A DNA stretch of 64,000 nt, taken from the NCBI RefSeq assembly GCF_006715725.1, contig NZ_VFNU01000001.1, positions 2,046,001 to 2,110,000 of the forward strand. Direction: 5' to 3'. Below the pieces are notes generated by a model. The model was not told the DNA's origin. It made no database searches and was given only the letters and a program-made list of their open reading frames with translations. The DNA comes from Nocardioides sp. SLBN-35. GTDB taxonomy: Bacteria; Actinomycetota; Actinomycetes; Propionibacteriales; Nocardioidaceae. Every line of letters starts with the position of its first letter. Within the stretch, counting starts at the first letter, position 1. Shown here one piece after another: positions 33,764 through 42,260 of this stretch. The position numbers and the translations under genes were made by a program.

Positions 33764-34603
33764 TCAGGGCAGGTCGAGGAAGCCGTCCCACGCACAGCCG
33801 CACCACGGGTGCCGGCCCCACCGGGTGAGGACCGGCGCGCCGCTCGGGCCGAGGTCGACGGTCGTCGACCAGGTGCTGGGCTCCTCGCCGTCCACGAAGC
33901 CGGTCAGGTCGCGCACCGCCCAGGCGAGCGCCAGCCGGTCGAGGACGGGATCACGGGGCGGCGGTCGCTGCGTGCTGTGCCTGGCCGCCTGGGCGAGGAG
34001 GAGCGGCAGCCGCTGGTCGTGGAGCGACTCGTGGGCGTCGACGCAGCGCAGGCAGGCGGTGCGGCCGGGGACGACGAACGGCCCGATCCGCACGCCCCGC
34101 GCGTCCCCGCCGACCAGCAGGTGGGGGACCGAGGCGCGCACCAGCGGGTCCAGGCGCTCGCGGGCGAGCGGGCCGTCGCCGATCACGAGCCGTACGGTGG
34201 CGTCCTCCGGCGCCTCGGCCTCGACGAGGCCGGCGGCGGCCAGCAGGGGGCCGAGGACGGCGCGGGCGCCGGGCGGCGCGTCGAGGGCGACCGGGGAGGC
34301 CGCGCGAGCCGCCGGGCGCCGTACGGCGTCGGACCCGGCCTGGGCCAGCAGGTGGGCCGGCACGTCACCGGCGGGTACGGCGAGACCGGCGTCGAGCAGC
34401 CGGGCCAGGGCGGTGGCAGCCTCCGTCGGCAGGGCGTCGGCCGGGGCGTGACCGGCCGGCCGGGCCAGGCCCTCGAGGAGGTCTCGGACGGCGGGGATGT
34501 CGGGCAGCCGGATCGAGGGCTCCACGAGGCCGACCTGTAGGACGCCGGGGGAGCGGGTCAGCACCGGCGTACCGGGGCGCAGCAGGAGGGTCCGGGACGC
34601 CAT
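33764..34603 (-). CDS. TOMM leader-binding / E1-like protein, no cluster partners seen
   Basis: A 279-residue protein resembling the E1-like (cyclodehydratase C-type) components of thiazole/oxazole-modified microcin systems. The N-terminal part looks like a RiPP-recognition winged helix. The rest is a degraded ThiF-like fold with zinc-type cysteines near RTACLRCVDAHESLHDQRLP and HPWCGCAW. There is no YcaO partner, dehydrogenase or precursor peptide in the window. A protein of this kind lies at the same place in M. tuberculosis (near Rv3196, by recollection), so it is probably a conserved orphan with a separate role. The ATG at 34603 begins the conserved MASRTLLLRPGTPV. Confidence 0.65.
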   Translation of the reverse strand: MASRTLLLRPGTPVLTRSPGVLQVGLVEPSIRLPDIPAVRDLLEGLARPAGHAPADALPTEAATALARLLDAGLAVPAGDVPAHLLAQAGSDAVRRPAARAASPVALDAPPGARAVLGPLLAAAGLVEAEAPEDATVRLVIGDGPLARERLDPLVRASVPHLLVGGDARGVRIGPFVVPGRTACLRCVDAHESLHDQRLPLLLAQAARHSTQRPPPRDPVLDRLALAWAVRDLTGFVDGEEPSTWSTTVDLGPSGAPVLTRWGRHPWCGCAWDGFLDLP

Positions 34604-34681
34604 GACCGCAGCGTGGCACGCCCGCAACGACCCGCGCGGCGCTCCTCCACAGGGCGCCGGGGAGCGACCGCAAAAACACGC

Positions 34682-34715
34682 CACGGGCGGCTCCACCGCA
34701 GTGGAGCCGCCCGTG
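34682..34715 (-). terminator. Terminator of the DUF5679 gene
   Basis: A perfect 14-base stem (34682-34695 with 34702-34715) with a ccgcag loop. Read on the minus strand it is followed by gcgtgtttttgcgg, giving a five-T tract. It lies 23 bases beyond the stop of the small gene at 34739-34897. Confidence 0.85.
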
Positions 34716-34738
34716 AAAGTCGGCTGGGTGCCTGTGGA

Positions 34739-34897
34739 TCAGGCCTTGCCGAGGATGCGGTTGAGGTTGGTGCCGCAGACAGGGCAGACGGCCTTGGCCA
34801 TCCGGGTGCCCTTGTCGTTCACCTTGACCTCGCCCTCGGCCTCGCGCTTCTCCTTGCACTTGACGCAGTAGAACTCACCGCTCCAGGTCTCCGCCAT
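34739..34897 (-). CDS. DUF5679-type small zinc-binding protein, 52 aa
   Basis: A 52-residue protein with two zinc knuckles, YCVKCKEKRE and VCPVCGTNLNRI, matching the DUF5679 family of tiny actinobacterial zinc-ribbon proteins of unknown function. The ATG at 34897 has GGAGG six bases upstream. A strong terminator follows on the minus strand, so it is its own transcription unit. Confidence 0.85.
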   Translation of the reverse strand: MAETWSGEFYCVKCKEKREAEGEVKVNDKGTRMAKAVCPVCGTNLNRILGKA

Positions 34898-35036
34898 GAC
34901 GGCCTCCTTGCTCATCTTTTCTCGTTCGGTCGTCGCGACGGGGACATGGGGGGAAGCCCGTCGGGGTCCGGAGCAGCACTCCGGACCTCTCTGACCCTAC
35001 GGCACGCCGCCGCGGAGTCGCAGTAGCGTGCCCCGC

Positions 35037-35858
35037 ATGTCTGAATCCGCTGTGAACCGGCCCACGCCGCCGTCCCTGACGCACCTGCGCCTCGAACGGC
35101 CCTCCGAGGGGGTCGCACTGCTGGTCCTGGACCAGCCCGAGCTGCGCAACGCGATGAGCGACGAGATGACCGAGTCCTGGGTCCGGGCGGTCGACCACCT
35201 GGCAGGCGACCCCACCGTGCGAGTGGTCGTGGTGACCGGCGAGGGCAAGGGGTTCTGCTCCGGCGGCAACCTGTCCTGGCTGGCGTCCGAGCCGGACGCG
35301 ACCGTCGACGACCTGCGTGCCCGGATGCTGCCGTTCTACCGCGCCTGGCTCTCGATCCGGCGCCTGGAGGTGCCGACGGTCGCCGCGATCAACGGCGCGG
35401 CGATCGGTGCGGGGCTCTGCCTGGCGCTGGCCTGCGACCTGCGGTACGCCGCCCGGGGGGCCCGGATGGGTGTGCCGTTCACGAAGCTGGGGATCCACCC
35501 GGGGATGGCCGGGACCTACCTGCTGCCCGACGTGGTCGGCTCTGCCGCCGCCCGCGACCTGTTCCTGACGGGTCGGCTCGTGGACGCCGACGAGGCGCTC
35601 GGGCTCGGCCTGGTCTCCCGGGTCTGGGAGCCGGCGGAGTTCCGCGACGGCGTGCTGGGGGCGGCGGCCGACATCGCGGCAGCGGCACCGATCGCCACCC
35701 GGCTCACCAAGCGGGCCCTGCAGCACGGGCACGCGAGCATCGACACCGCGCTGGAGTGGGAGGGCCTGGCCCAGCCGGTCACGCTGGCCACCGCGGACCT
35801 GCTCGAGGGGATCCGAGCCGCCCAGGAGAAGCGGCCGCCGGTCTTCACCGGGCACTGA
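35037..35858 (+). CDS. Enoyl-CoA hydratase/isomerase family protein
   Basis: A 273-residue crotonase-fold protein acting on acyl-CoA substrates. The oxyanion-hole motifs are GFCSGGNLSWL (near residue 73) and AAINGAAIGAGLCLALACDL (near 115-135), followed by the GIHPGMAGTYLLP segment and GLVSRV. The ATG at 35037 is preferred over the GTG at 35028 because TAGCGT (35024-35029) lies seven bases before it. Hydratase and isomerase members cannot be separated by eye. It is not in an operon with other fatty-acid genes. Confidence 0.88.
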   Translation: MSESAVNRPTPPSLTHLRLERPSEGVALLVLDQPELRNAMSDEMTESWVRAVDHLAGDPTVRVVVVTGEGKGFCSGGNLSWLASEPDATVDDLRARMLPFYRAWLSIRRLEVPTVAAINGAAIGAGLCLALACDLRYAARGARMGVPFTKLGIHPGMAGTYLLPDVVGSAAARDLFLTGRLVDADEALGLGLVSRVWEPAEFRDGVLGAAADIAAAAPIATRLTKRALQHGHASIDTALEWEGLAQPVTLATADLLEGIRAAQEKRPPVFTGH

Positions 35859-35891
35859 GCCCGGACGGGGGCCGAGGTGAGGAGACCCCCG

Positions 35892-35939
35892 GCGCCGCGG
35901 CCCCTCGCTTGCCTTCCCCTTGCGAGCGAGGTGCTGCGG
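35892..35939 (+). terminator. Probable terminator after the crotonase gene
   Basis: The inner stem cctcgct (35902-35908) with agcgagg (35924-35930) is extended by a nearly perfect gccgcggc/gctgcggc outer helix. A second small cccc/gggg hairpin follows. No clear T run, so confidence is moderate. It lies 30-80 bases after the stop codon. Confidence 0.5.
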
Positions 35940-36010
35940 CCCCGAGGGGCCTCGTCGGGGACGAACCTAGGCACCCCGGCGGGCGCGGTCAATCCGGGCG
36001 TCGCGCGTCC

Positions 36011-36183
36011 TGTGGACAGAGCTGTGGAGAAACCTGTGGAGGGAGCGCGGGCCCCGTGGATGGACGGGGGAGAACCCTGATCGGCCTGTGGAGGGACCGT
36101 TGGCAAGATCGGCCCGGCGGGCGCCGTACCGCGGGGTGACCAGCAAGGATGGTCCCCACAGGCTCATCCACGGCCTGTGGACA
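36011..36183 (+). other. Cluster of DnaA-box-like TGTGGA motifs
   Basis: Within the 351-base gap between the crotonase and PHP genes, TGTGGA occurs five times in the same orientation (near 36012, 36023, 36036, 36086 and 36175), two of them as TGTGGACAG. TGTGGACAA is the reverse of the DnaA box. No oriC genes (dnaA, dnaN) are nearby, so this is not an origin. It might titrate DnaA or control the PHP gene. Confidence 0.4.
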
Positions 36184-36209
36184 GACATTTCTCGAGGACG
36201 GACGAGGTC

Positions 36210-37256
36210 GTGAACGAGCAGGAGTACGACGGCACGCCGGTGGCGGCGCTGCGCCGGATCGCGTTCCTCCTGGAACGGGGCCGGGCGGACAGCTACAAGG
36301 TCAAGGCCTACCGCGGTGCGGCGGCCGCGATCCTGCCCCTGGACCCCGACGACGTCGCCGCCCGGGCGGCGGCGGGGACGCTCACCGACCTGCCCGGCGT
36401 CGGCGCCAGCACCGCACGGGTGATCGCCCAGGCGGCGACCGGCCGGGTGCCGGACAAGCTGGCCGAGGTCGAGGAGCAGTACGGCGGCTCCCTGACCACC
36501 GAGGGTGCCGGGACCGGCCTGCGGGCACTGTTGCGGGGCGACCTGCACTCCCACTCCGACTGGTCCGACGGCGGTTCGCCCATCGAGGAGATGGCGATGA
36601 CCGCGATCGAGCTGGGCCACGACTATCTCGTGCTCACCGATCACTCGCCGCGCCTCAAGGTGGCCCGCGGGCTCTCGGCGGAGCGGCTGACCCGGCAGCT
36701 GGCCGTGGTCGAGGCGGTCAACGAGCACCTCGCCGGTGCCGGGTTCCGCCTGCTCAAGGGGATCGAGGTCGACATCCTCGACGACGGCGCGCTCGACCAG
36801 AGTGAGGAGATGCTCGCCCGCCTCGACGTCCGGGTCGCCAGCGTCCACTCCAAGCTCGCGATGGACCCCGAGCCGCTGACCCGGCGCATGGTGGCCGCGG
36901 TGCGCAACCCGTTCACCAACGTGCTCGGCCACTGCACCGGCCGGCTGGTGACCGGCAGCCGCGGCACTCGCCCCGAGTCGCGCTTCGACGCCCGCGCCGT
37001 GTTCGAGGCGTGCGCCGAGGAGGGCGTGGCCGTCGAGATCAACTCCCGCCCGGAGCGCCGCGACCCGCCGACCCGGCTGCTGGAGCTGGCCCGTGACATC
37101 GGCTGCGTGTTCTCCATCGACAGCGACGCCCACGCCCCGGGCCAGCTCGACTACCCGCTGCTCGGCTGCGAGCGCGCCGAGGCCGCCGGCATCGACGCGG
37201 ACCGGATCGTCAACACGTGGCCCGTCGAGCGCCTGCTGGAATGGGCAGCGCCCTGA
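36210..37256 (+). CDS. HhH-PHP domain protein (PolX C-terminal-like phosphoesterase)
   Basis: A 348-residue protein. The N-terminal third has a polymerase-X-like helical segment and a helix-hairpin-helix motif (LTDLPGVGASTARVIAQAA). The C-terminal two thirds form a PHP metal-dependent phosphoesterase: GDLHSHSDWSDG (His113, His115), LTDHSP, GIEVDIL, VASVHSKL, and SIDSDAHAPGQL. It looks like bacterial PolX without the nucleotidyltransferase palm. A DNA-repair exonuclease or phosphatase role is plausible. The start is uncertain: GTG 36210 or GTG 36177. Confidence 0.85.
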   Translation: MNEQEYDGTPVAALRRIAFLLERGRADSYKVKAYRGAAAAILPLDPDDVAARAAAGTLTDLPGVGASTARVIAQAATGRVPDKLAEVEEQYGGSLTTEGAGTGLRALLRGDLHSHSDWSDGGSPIEEMAMTAIELGHDYLVLTDHSPRLKVARGLSAERLTRQLAVVEAVNEHLAGAGFRLLKGIEVDILDDGALDQSEEMLARLDVRVASVHSKLAMDPEPLTRRMVAAVRNPFTNVLGHCTGRLVTGSRGTRPESRFDARAVFEACAEEGVAVEINSRPERRDPPTRLLELARDIGCVFSIDSDAHAPGQLDYPLLGCERAEAAGIDADRIVNTWPVERLLEWAAP

Positions 37257-37303
37257 CCATCGAGGTCCCACCACTCATCCCGGGGGAGCCGTAGGGTCGA
37301 GAC

Positions 37304-37861
37304 ATGCCCACCCCGCGCGTGGAGGTACGACGGTCGCAGCGCCGCCGCCGTACGGTCACGGCGTATCGCGAGGGCGAGACGATCGTGGTGCTCATGCCCG
37401 ACAACCTCTCGGGCACCGAGGAGCGCGCCTGGGTCTCGAAGATGGTCGCCCGGGTGCAGCGCAAGGAGCTGCGCGCCGCCACGCCGCGGCGTTGGGACGA
37501 CGAGGACCTCAAGCAGCGCGCCCAGGAGCTGAGCGACGAGTACCTCGGCGGCATCGCCGTGCCCGAGTCGATCCGCTGGGTCGGCAACCAGCGCGCCCGC
37601 TGGGGCTCGTGCACGCCCAAGGACCGCACCATCCGGCTCTCCGAGCGCCTGCAGCGGATGCCGGAGTGGGTCATCGACTACGTGATCGTCCACGAGCTCG
37701 CGCACCTCATCGAGCCGCACCACGACGAGAGGTTCTGGGGGTGGGTCGCGCACTACCCGGCGGCCGAGAAGGCGAAGGGCTATCTCGCCGGCTGGTCCGA
37801 CGCCGCCCGGATCGACCGGCCGCCGTCGGAGCAGGTCGTGCCGGGCGAGGACGTCGACTGA
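37304..37861 (+). CDS. YgjP-like (DUF45) zinc metallopeptidase
   Basis: A 185-residue cytosolic protein with the gluzincin motif HELAH at 130-134 followed by HHDERFW, as in YgjP/DUF45 metalloproteases. The segment RWGSCTPKDRTIRLSERL just before it is the typical substrate-side strand. The N-terminus is very basic (RRSQRRRRTV). TAGGGT (37292-37297) sits six bases before the ATG, indicating a leaderless start. It converges with the Nudix gene 3 bases downstream. Confidence 0.88.
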   Translation: MPTPRVEVRRSQRRRRTVTAYREGETIVVLMPDNLSGTEERAWVSKMVARVQRKELRAATPRRWDDEDLKQRAQELSDEYLGGIAVPESIRWVGNQRARWGSCTPKDRTIRLSERLQRMPEWVIDYVIVHELAHLIEPHHDERFWGWVAHYPAAEKAKGYLAGWSDAARIDRPPSEQVVPGEDVD

Positions 37862-37864
37862 TCC

Positions 37865-38407
37865 TCAGACGAGGATCGCGCGGGCCCGGGCGATGAGGGC
37901 GTGCATGGCAGGCTCCAGCTCGGGCAGGCCGTCGAGGGGCCACCAGCGCACGGCGAGCGACTCGTCGCTCACCACCGCCGTCGCGTCCACCGGCGCGGCG
38001 GCGACGTAGCGCACGTCGAGGTGGTTGACGTCGCCGCGCTCGCCGCAGAAGGGCACGGTGTGCAGGTCGAGCTGGACCGGCTCCGGGTGGAAGGCCAGCT
38101 CGCGCAGCCCGCTCTCCTCGTGCGCCTCGCGCAGCGCGACGGCGGCGAGGGTGGCGTCGTCGTCCTCGCAGTGCCCGCCGAAGTGGAACCAGCGCCCCGC
38201 CTTGCGGTGCAGGTTGAGCAGCACCCGCTCCCCGGTGGCGTCGATGACGAGGGTGCCGGCGGTGATGTGGTCGGGGTACGACGCGCGCCGCATCCCGTCG
38301 GGCCTCGCGGTCAGGTGCTCGACGTACCGCCCGCGGAGGGCCTCTTCGACGGCGTCGGGCGCGCGCCAGCTCGTCAGGACGCCCAAGGCGTCCGCGTGGA
38401 GGGTCAC
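37865..38407 (-). CDS. Nudix hydrolase
   Basis: A 180-residue Nudix protein. The box is complete: GGHCEDDDATLAAVALREAH followed by EESGL. The substrate is not evident. The GTG at 38407 overlaps the stop of the DUF2342 gene by four bases (GTGA), so the two are translated together. Similar Nudix genes sit beside the DUF2342 protease in other actinobacteria as I recall. The longer frame that reads into the upstream gene is an artefact of GC-rich coding DNA. Confidence 0.87.
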   Translation of the reverse strand: MTLHADALGVLTSWRAPDAVEEALRGRYVEHLTARPDGMRRASYPDHITAGTLVIDATGERVLLNLHRKAGRWFHFGGHCEDDDATLAAVALREAHEESGLRELAFHPEPVQLDLHTVPFCGERGDVNHLDVRYVAAAPVDATAVVSDESLAVRWWPLDGLPELEPAMHALIARARAILV

Positions 38408-39738
38408 TCGGTCGGGCTGTCGGGCGTGCCGGGCGTGCCGGGCGTGTCGGGGCCGTCGAGCAGCTTGCGCAGCTCGGCGTCGAACTCGTCCTCGCTGAGC
38501 GCTTCCGGCCGGGTGGCCTCGTCGCGGAAGGACAGCGGGTCGTCGAGGTCGGCGGCGGTGGGCAGCAGGTCGGGGTGCATCCACACGCCGTCGCGGGCCT
38601 CCTGGCCCGAGCGGGTGCGCAGCCCGCCCCACAGGGTGGACGCGTCGCGCAGCCGGCGCGGGCGCAGCTCGAGACCGACGAGCGCGGCGAAGGTCTGCTC
38701 GGCCGGGCCACCGGCGGCCCGGCGGCGGCGGACCGCCTCGCGCAGCTTGGCCGCGGCGGGCATCCGCTCGGCCGTGGCCTGGCCGACCACCTCGTCGACC
38801 CAGCCCTCGACCAGGGCCAGCGCGATCTCGAGGCGGGACAGCGCGGCGGTCTGCGCCTCGGTCTGCGGCGGGTCGAACATGCCGCCCTCGAGCAGGCCCT
38901 GCATCGCCTCGAGGTTCGTCGGGTCGATGCCGCGCAGCTGCTCCTGGACCCGGTCCTGGATCTGCTGGGCGTTGATCTCCAAGCCGCGGGCGTAGTCGGT
39001 CACCGCGCCGATGAGGTGCTCGCGCAGCCACGGCACGTGGGCGAACAGCCGCTGGTGGGCGGCCTCGCGCAGCGCGAGGTAGAGGACGACGTCGTCCTCC
39101 GTGACGTCGAGGCCCTCGGCGAAGGCGCGGACGTTGGTCATCACCAGCGCCGCCTTGCCGGGGGCGCCGAGGGGGAGCCCGATGTCGGAGGCGGTGAGCA
39201 CCTCACCGGCCAGGGCGCCGAGGCCCTGCCCGATCTGCATCGCCATCATCCCGCCGACGGCCTGGCCGATGATGCCGACCAGCGGACCGGCCGCGGCCTT
39301 CATCTCCTCCGGCAGGCCGCTGGACAGGCCCGTCACGGAGCGCGCCGCCACGGGCTCGACGAGCACCTGCCACACCGGCTGGGTCTCGACCAGCCACTCG
39401 GCGCGGCTCCAGGCGGCCGTCGTACCGATGCCGGAGGGGAAGCCGGTGGCGGTGTCGAGCCAGTGGTCGGCGAGCCGGACGGCGTCGGCGACGCGGTCCC
39501 GGTCGCGCTGGGTGGGGGACGGGTCCGGCTCCTGGGCGACGGCCTTGCGGGCCATGTCGTTGGCGGCATTCCAGTTCAGCGGGCCGTCGTGCGGCTGCAT
39601 CAGCGACTGCAGCTGCTGGAAGAAGGCCATCCCGCCGCCGGGGCCACCGGGGAAGGCTCCGCCGAGGGCGCCGAAGATCTGCTCGAACGGCGTGCCCTTG
39701 AACGGGTTCGGCTGGTCGTCGCCCGGGTTGTCGGTCAT
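38404..39738 (-). CDS. Zinc-dependent metalloprotease-like protein (DUF2342)
   Basis: A 444-residue helical protein of the DUF2342 family (Rv3195 type; some databases call it F420-biosynthesis associated). The N-terminus is Gly/Pro-rich (GGAFPGGPGGGMAFF). The middle has the conserved helix with LREAAHQRLFAHVPWLREHL, which carries the His/Glu residues of the proposed zinc site. The C-terminus ends in Pro/Thr/Gly repeats encoded by 9-base repeats near 38418-38450. TAGTTT (39750-39745) six bases before the ATG marks a leaderless promoter. It is the first gene of a two-gene unit with the Nudix gene. The biochemical role is unproven. Confidence 0.85.
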   Translation of the reverse strand: MTDNPGDDQPNPFKGTPFEQIFGALGGAFPGGPGGGMAFFQQLQSLMQPHDGPLNWNAANDMARKAVAQEPDPSPTQRDRDRVADAVRLADHWLDTATGFPSGIGTTAAWSRAEWLVETQPVWQVLVEPVAARSVTGLSSGLPEEMKAAAGPLVGIIGQAVGGMMAMQIGQGLGALAGEVLTASDIGLPLGAPGKAALVMTNVRAFAEGLDVTEDDVVLYLALREAAHQRLFAHVPWLREHLIGAVTDYARGLEINAQQIQDRVQEQLRGIDPTNLEAMQGLLEGGMFDPPQTEAQTAALSRLEIALALVEGWVDEVVGQATAERMPAAAKLREAVRRRRAAGGPAEQTFAALVGLELRPRRLRDASTLWGGLRTRSGQEARDGVWMHPDLLPTAADLDDPLSFRDEATRPEALSEDEFDAELRKLLDGPDTPGTPGTPDSPTE

Positions 39739-39811
39739 GGGTCAAAACTACGCCCGAACCACAACCAGGAGTGTCGGGGACAGCCCTGAACGGACCCCTA
39801 GAGTGGGCCGC

Positions 39812-40240
39812 ATGCCGAACCCCGCCGTGCGCCTCGTCGCCATCTCCGACCAGCCGCTGTCGGTGACCGACGTGCTCGACAGCCTCGACGACGCGGCGTC
39901 CGGTGGTCTGGTGCTCTTCGTCGGACGGGTCCGCGACCACGACCACGGGCAGGGCGTCACCGGCCTGTCGTACTCCGCGCACCCCTCCGCCCTCGACCGG
40001 CTCCGGGACGTGTGCGACCGGATCGCCGACGCGCATGACATCACCGCGCTCGCCGCCGTGCACCGGGTAGGCGACCTCGACATCGGAGACCTCGCCGTCG
40101 TCGTCGCCACCACGGCCGGGCACCGCGGCTCGTCGTTCGAGGCCAGCCGCGCGCTGATCGACACGCTCAAGGCCGAGGTGCCGATCTGGAAGCACCAGCG
40201 CTTCGCCGACGGGTCCGACGAGTGGGTCGGTTCTCCGTAG
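39812..40240 (+). CDS. moaE: Molybdopterin synthase catalytic subunit MoaE
   Basis: A 142-residue large subunit of molybdopterin synthase, which transfers sulfur from MoaD thiocarboxylate to cyclic pyranopterin monophosphate. Family motifs are GLVLFVGRVRDHDHG, AAVHRVGDLDIGD and the C-terminal VPIWKHQRFADGSDEWVG, with the catalytic Lys in IWKHQ. TAGAGT lies seven bases before the ATG at 39812, so the start is leaderless. No moaD is beside it; moeZ is in the same window. Confidence 0.93.
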   Translation: MPNPAVRLVAISDQPLSVTDVLDSLDDAASGGLVLFVGRVRDHDHGQGVTGLSYSAHPSALDRLRDVCDRIADAHDITALAAVHRVGDLDIGDLAVVVATTAGHRGSSFEASRALIDTLKAEVPIWKHQRFADGSDEWVGSP

Positions 40241-40285
40241 CGTGTCCTGACCGGACGCCGACCCGGGTCGACCTACCCTCGTGGA

Positions 40286-40606
40286 GTGGAGATCCTGTTC
40301 TGGCTGCTGCCGGCCGCCGTGCTCACCCTCGCCTCGATGGCGTGGGTCGCGTGGTGGGGCCGCGAGGGCCGGGGCCAGGTCGACCGCGAGACCGCGGCCC
40401 GGCGCCTCGGCGAGGCGCTGACCCGCGAGCAGCGCTCGCGACCCGGGTACGCCGCACCCCAGCGGGCGCCCGAACGGCACACCGGCGTGGCCCTGCGCGC
40501 CTCGCAGGCCCGGCCCTCGGTGGTCGCCGGCGGCGAAGTGGAGGAGCCGGCCGCCGAGCCGGACGTCCAGGCGGACGACGCCACGGGTGACCGGCGCGCA
40601 TCCTGA
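40286..40606 (+). CDS. Small single-span membrane protein, 106 aa
   Basis: A 106-residue protein with one N-terminal membrane helix (MEILFWLLPAAVLTLASMAW) and a charged, probably cytoplasmic tail rich in Arg, Ala and Glu. No domain is recognised. The GTG at 40286 is supported by TACCCT (40274-40279) six bases upstream. It is followed closely by the PDZ-Lon protease gene on the same strand, so a link to that envelope protease is possible. Confidence 0.7.
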   Translation: MEILFWLLPAAVLTLASMAWVAWWGREGRGQVDRETAARRLGEALTREQRSRPGYAAPQRAPERHTGVALRASQARPSVVAGGEVEEPAAEPDVQADDATGDRRAS

Positions 40607-40633
40607 TTGGACACGTCTGACAAGGTAGGCGCC

Positions 40634-41671
40634 ATGAGCCAGCGCCTGATCGCCGCGTGCATCGCGGCCCCGTTGGTGCTGATCCTGGGCGGCATCGCGC
40701 TCGTGGTGCCGCTGCCGTACGCGTCCTACAGCCCCGGGCCGACGTACGACATCCTCGGCAAGGACGCCGACGATGCGGAGGTCGTGCAGGTCGACGGCCA
40801 CGAGGCCTTCTACGACAAGGGCCAGATCCGGTTCACGACGGTGGTCGCGTCGTCGTACGGCCAGAAGCTGTCGCTCGGTGAGGCGCTGTCGCGCTGGCTG
40901 GACCCGGACAAGGCGATCCTCCCGTACGACGTGGTGCACCCGCCGGAGACCTCGCAGGCCGACGAGAAGGCCGAGAGCGCGGTCCAGATGACGACGTCGC
41001 AGGACGTCGCGAAGGCCGTCGCGATGAAGGAGATCGGCCTCCAGGTCCCCACCGCGGTGCAGGTCGCGATGGTCGACGAAGAGGGCCCGGCCAAGGACAA
41101 GCTGCTCGTCCACGACGTCTTCAAGGAGGTCGACGGCGAGCCGGTCACCGACGCCGACCAGATCGTCGCCGCCGTGCGCAAGCACGACGACGGCTCGCTG
41201 GTGGAGTTCCGGATCCTGCGCGACAAGCGCGAGCTGACCGTGCGGCTCAAGCCCGAGGAGATCGACGGGAAGCCGCGGGTCGGCGTCTCGCTCGGCCTGG
41301 GCTACGAGTTCCCGTTCACCGTCAACCTGCGCGTCGACCCTCAGGTCGGCGGCCCGAGCGCGGGACTGATGTTCTCGCTCGCCATCTACGACACGCTCAC
41401 GCCGGGATCGATGACCGGTGGCGCGACCATCGCCGGAACGGGCGAGCTGGCCCCCGACGGCAAGGTCGGCCCGATCGGCGGCATCGAGCAGAAGATCGCC
41501 GGAGCCGAGGCGGCCGGCGCCAAGCTGTTCTTCGTGCCGAAGGACAACTGCGCCGACGTCAAGGGCCTCCACCCCGACCTGCGCCTGGTGAAGGCGACCA
41601 CGATGCACGAGGCCCGCCTCGCGCTCGACACGTGGGTCGGCGACCACGACGCCGCCCTGCCGACCTGCTGA
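40634..41671 (+). CDS. PDZ and Lon-like serine protease, membrane anchored (Rv3194c type)
   Basis: A 345-residue protein. An N-terminal membrane helix (IAACIAAPLVLILGGIALVV) is followed by an extracytoplasmic region with a PDZ domain (about 150-215; VFKEVDGEPVTDADQIV) and a Lon-type protease domain. The catalytic dyad is Ser242 (GGPSAGLMF) and Lys287 (GGIEQKIAGA), the same arrangement as in Lon but without the ATPase. Such proteins process secreted or envelope substrates. The gene order PDZ-Lon, PPA1309, UPF0182 follows closely on one strand and resembles Rv3194c-Rv3193c. Confidence 0.9.
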   Translation: MSQRLIAACIAAPLVLILGGIALVVPLPYASYSPGPTYDILGKDADDAEVVQVDGHEAFYDKGQIRFTTVVASSYGQKLSLGEALSRWLDPDKAILPYDVVHPPETSQADEKAESAVQMTTSQDVAKAVAMKEIGLQVPTAVQVAMVDEEGPAKDKLLVHDVFKEVDGEPVTDADQIVAAVRKHDDGSLVEFRILRDKRELTVRLKPEEIDGKPRVGVSLGLGYEFPFTVNLRVDPQVGGPSAGLMFSLAIYDTLTPGSMTGGATIAGTGELAPDGKVGPIGGIEQKIAGAEAAGAKLFFVPKDNCADVKGLHPDLRLVKATTMHEARLALDTWVGDHDAALPTC

Positions 41672-41699
41672 CGGACCGACCGGACCACGGAGCAAGACC

Positions 41700-42260
41700 A
41701 TGGACTACGACCTGGACGTCGACCCGGCCCTGGCTGCCGCCGTGCTCGAGATCGAGGGGCACCACGCCCGGGCGGGCTGGGACCAGCCGGCGCGGCTCTA
41801 CGCCCTCGTCGACACCGCGCAGCTGGTGGCCCAGGAGCCCGCTCTCGCCGCCCAGCTCGGCCTCGACGCCCCGGCCGAGCAGGGCTCGCTGACCCCCGTC
41901 GAGCAGGACGACCTGCCGGCCGGCCAGCAGCTCGAGGAGGTGCTCCCCGGCATCCAGTGGCCCGCCGTGGTCACCGGCTGCGCGGCCGTGGTCGAGCGCC
42001 TGGTGCTCCCGCCGGCAGCGGACGGCCAGGTCCCCGAGGACCCGGCGGCGGCCGCGGAGTTCGCGCGCGAGCACCCCGACGCGGAGGAGGTCCGGATCGT
42101 CGCCGGCGTCACCAGGCACGGTGCGGGCTACTGCGCGCTGCGGATGCGCAGCCAGGACGAGGACATGGCCGTGATGGGCGGCAACGACCTGGTGCCGGGG
42201 CTCTTGGAGCTGCTGCACGCCACCCTGCTCGACGACGCGGAGGACGAGACCGATGAGTGA
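41700..42260 (+). CDS. PPA1309 family protein
   Basis: A 186-residue acidic cytosolic protein of the actinobacterial PPA1309 family, function unknown. Characteristic segments are WDQPARLYALVDTAQL, LPGIQWPAVVTGCAAVVERL and GNDLVPGLLELLHATLL. No catalytic motif stands out. Its stop lies inside the start region of the UPF0182 gene (8-base overlap), and it follows the PDZ-Lon gene by 28 bases. A shared operon with these envelope proteins is likely. Confidence 0.85.
   Translation: MDYDLDVDPALAAAVLEIEGHHARAGWDQPARLYALVDTAQLVAQEPALAAQLGLDAPAEQGSLTPVEQDDLPAGQQLEEVLPGIQWPAVVTGCAAVVERLVLPPAADGQVPEDPAAAAEFAREHPDAEEVRIVAGVTRHGAGYCALRMRSQDEDMAVMGGNDLVPGLLELLHATLLDDAEDETDE

Noticed and set aside
33764..34603. 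TOMM/bacteriocin biosynthetic cluster
   Set aside because: No YcaO, dehydrogenase, precursor peptide or exporter is present around it.
36011..36183. Chromosomal replication origin
   Set aside because: No dnaA, dnaN, rpmH or gyrase genes are nearby and the boxes are imperfect.
39203..41701. Long minus-strand frame across moaE and the PDZ protease
   Set aside because: Same shadow effect; the plus-strand genes have catalytic motifs and sensible starts.
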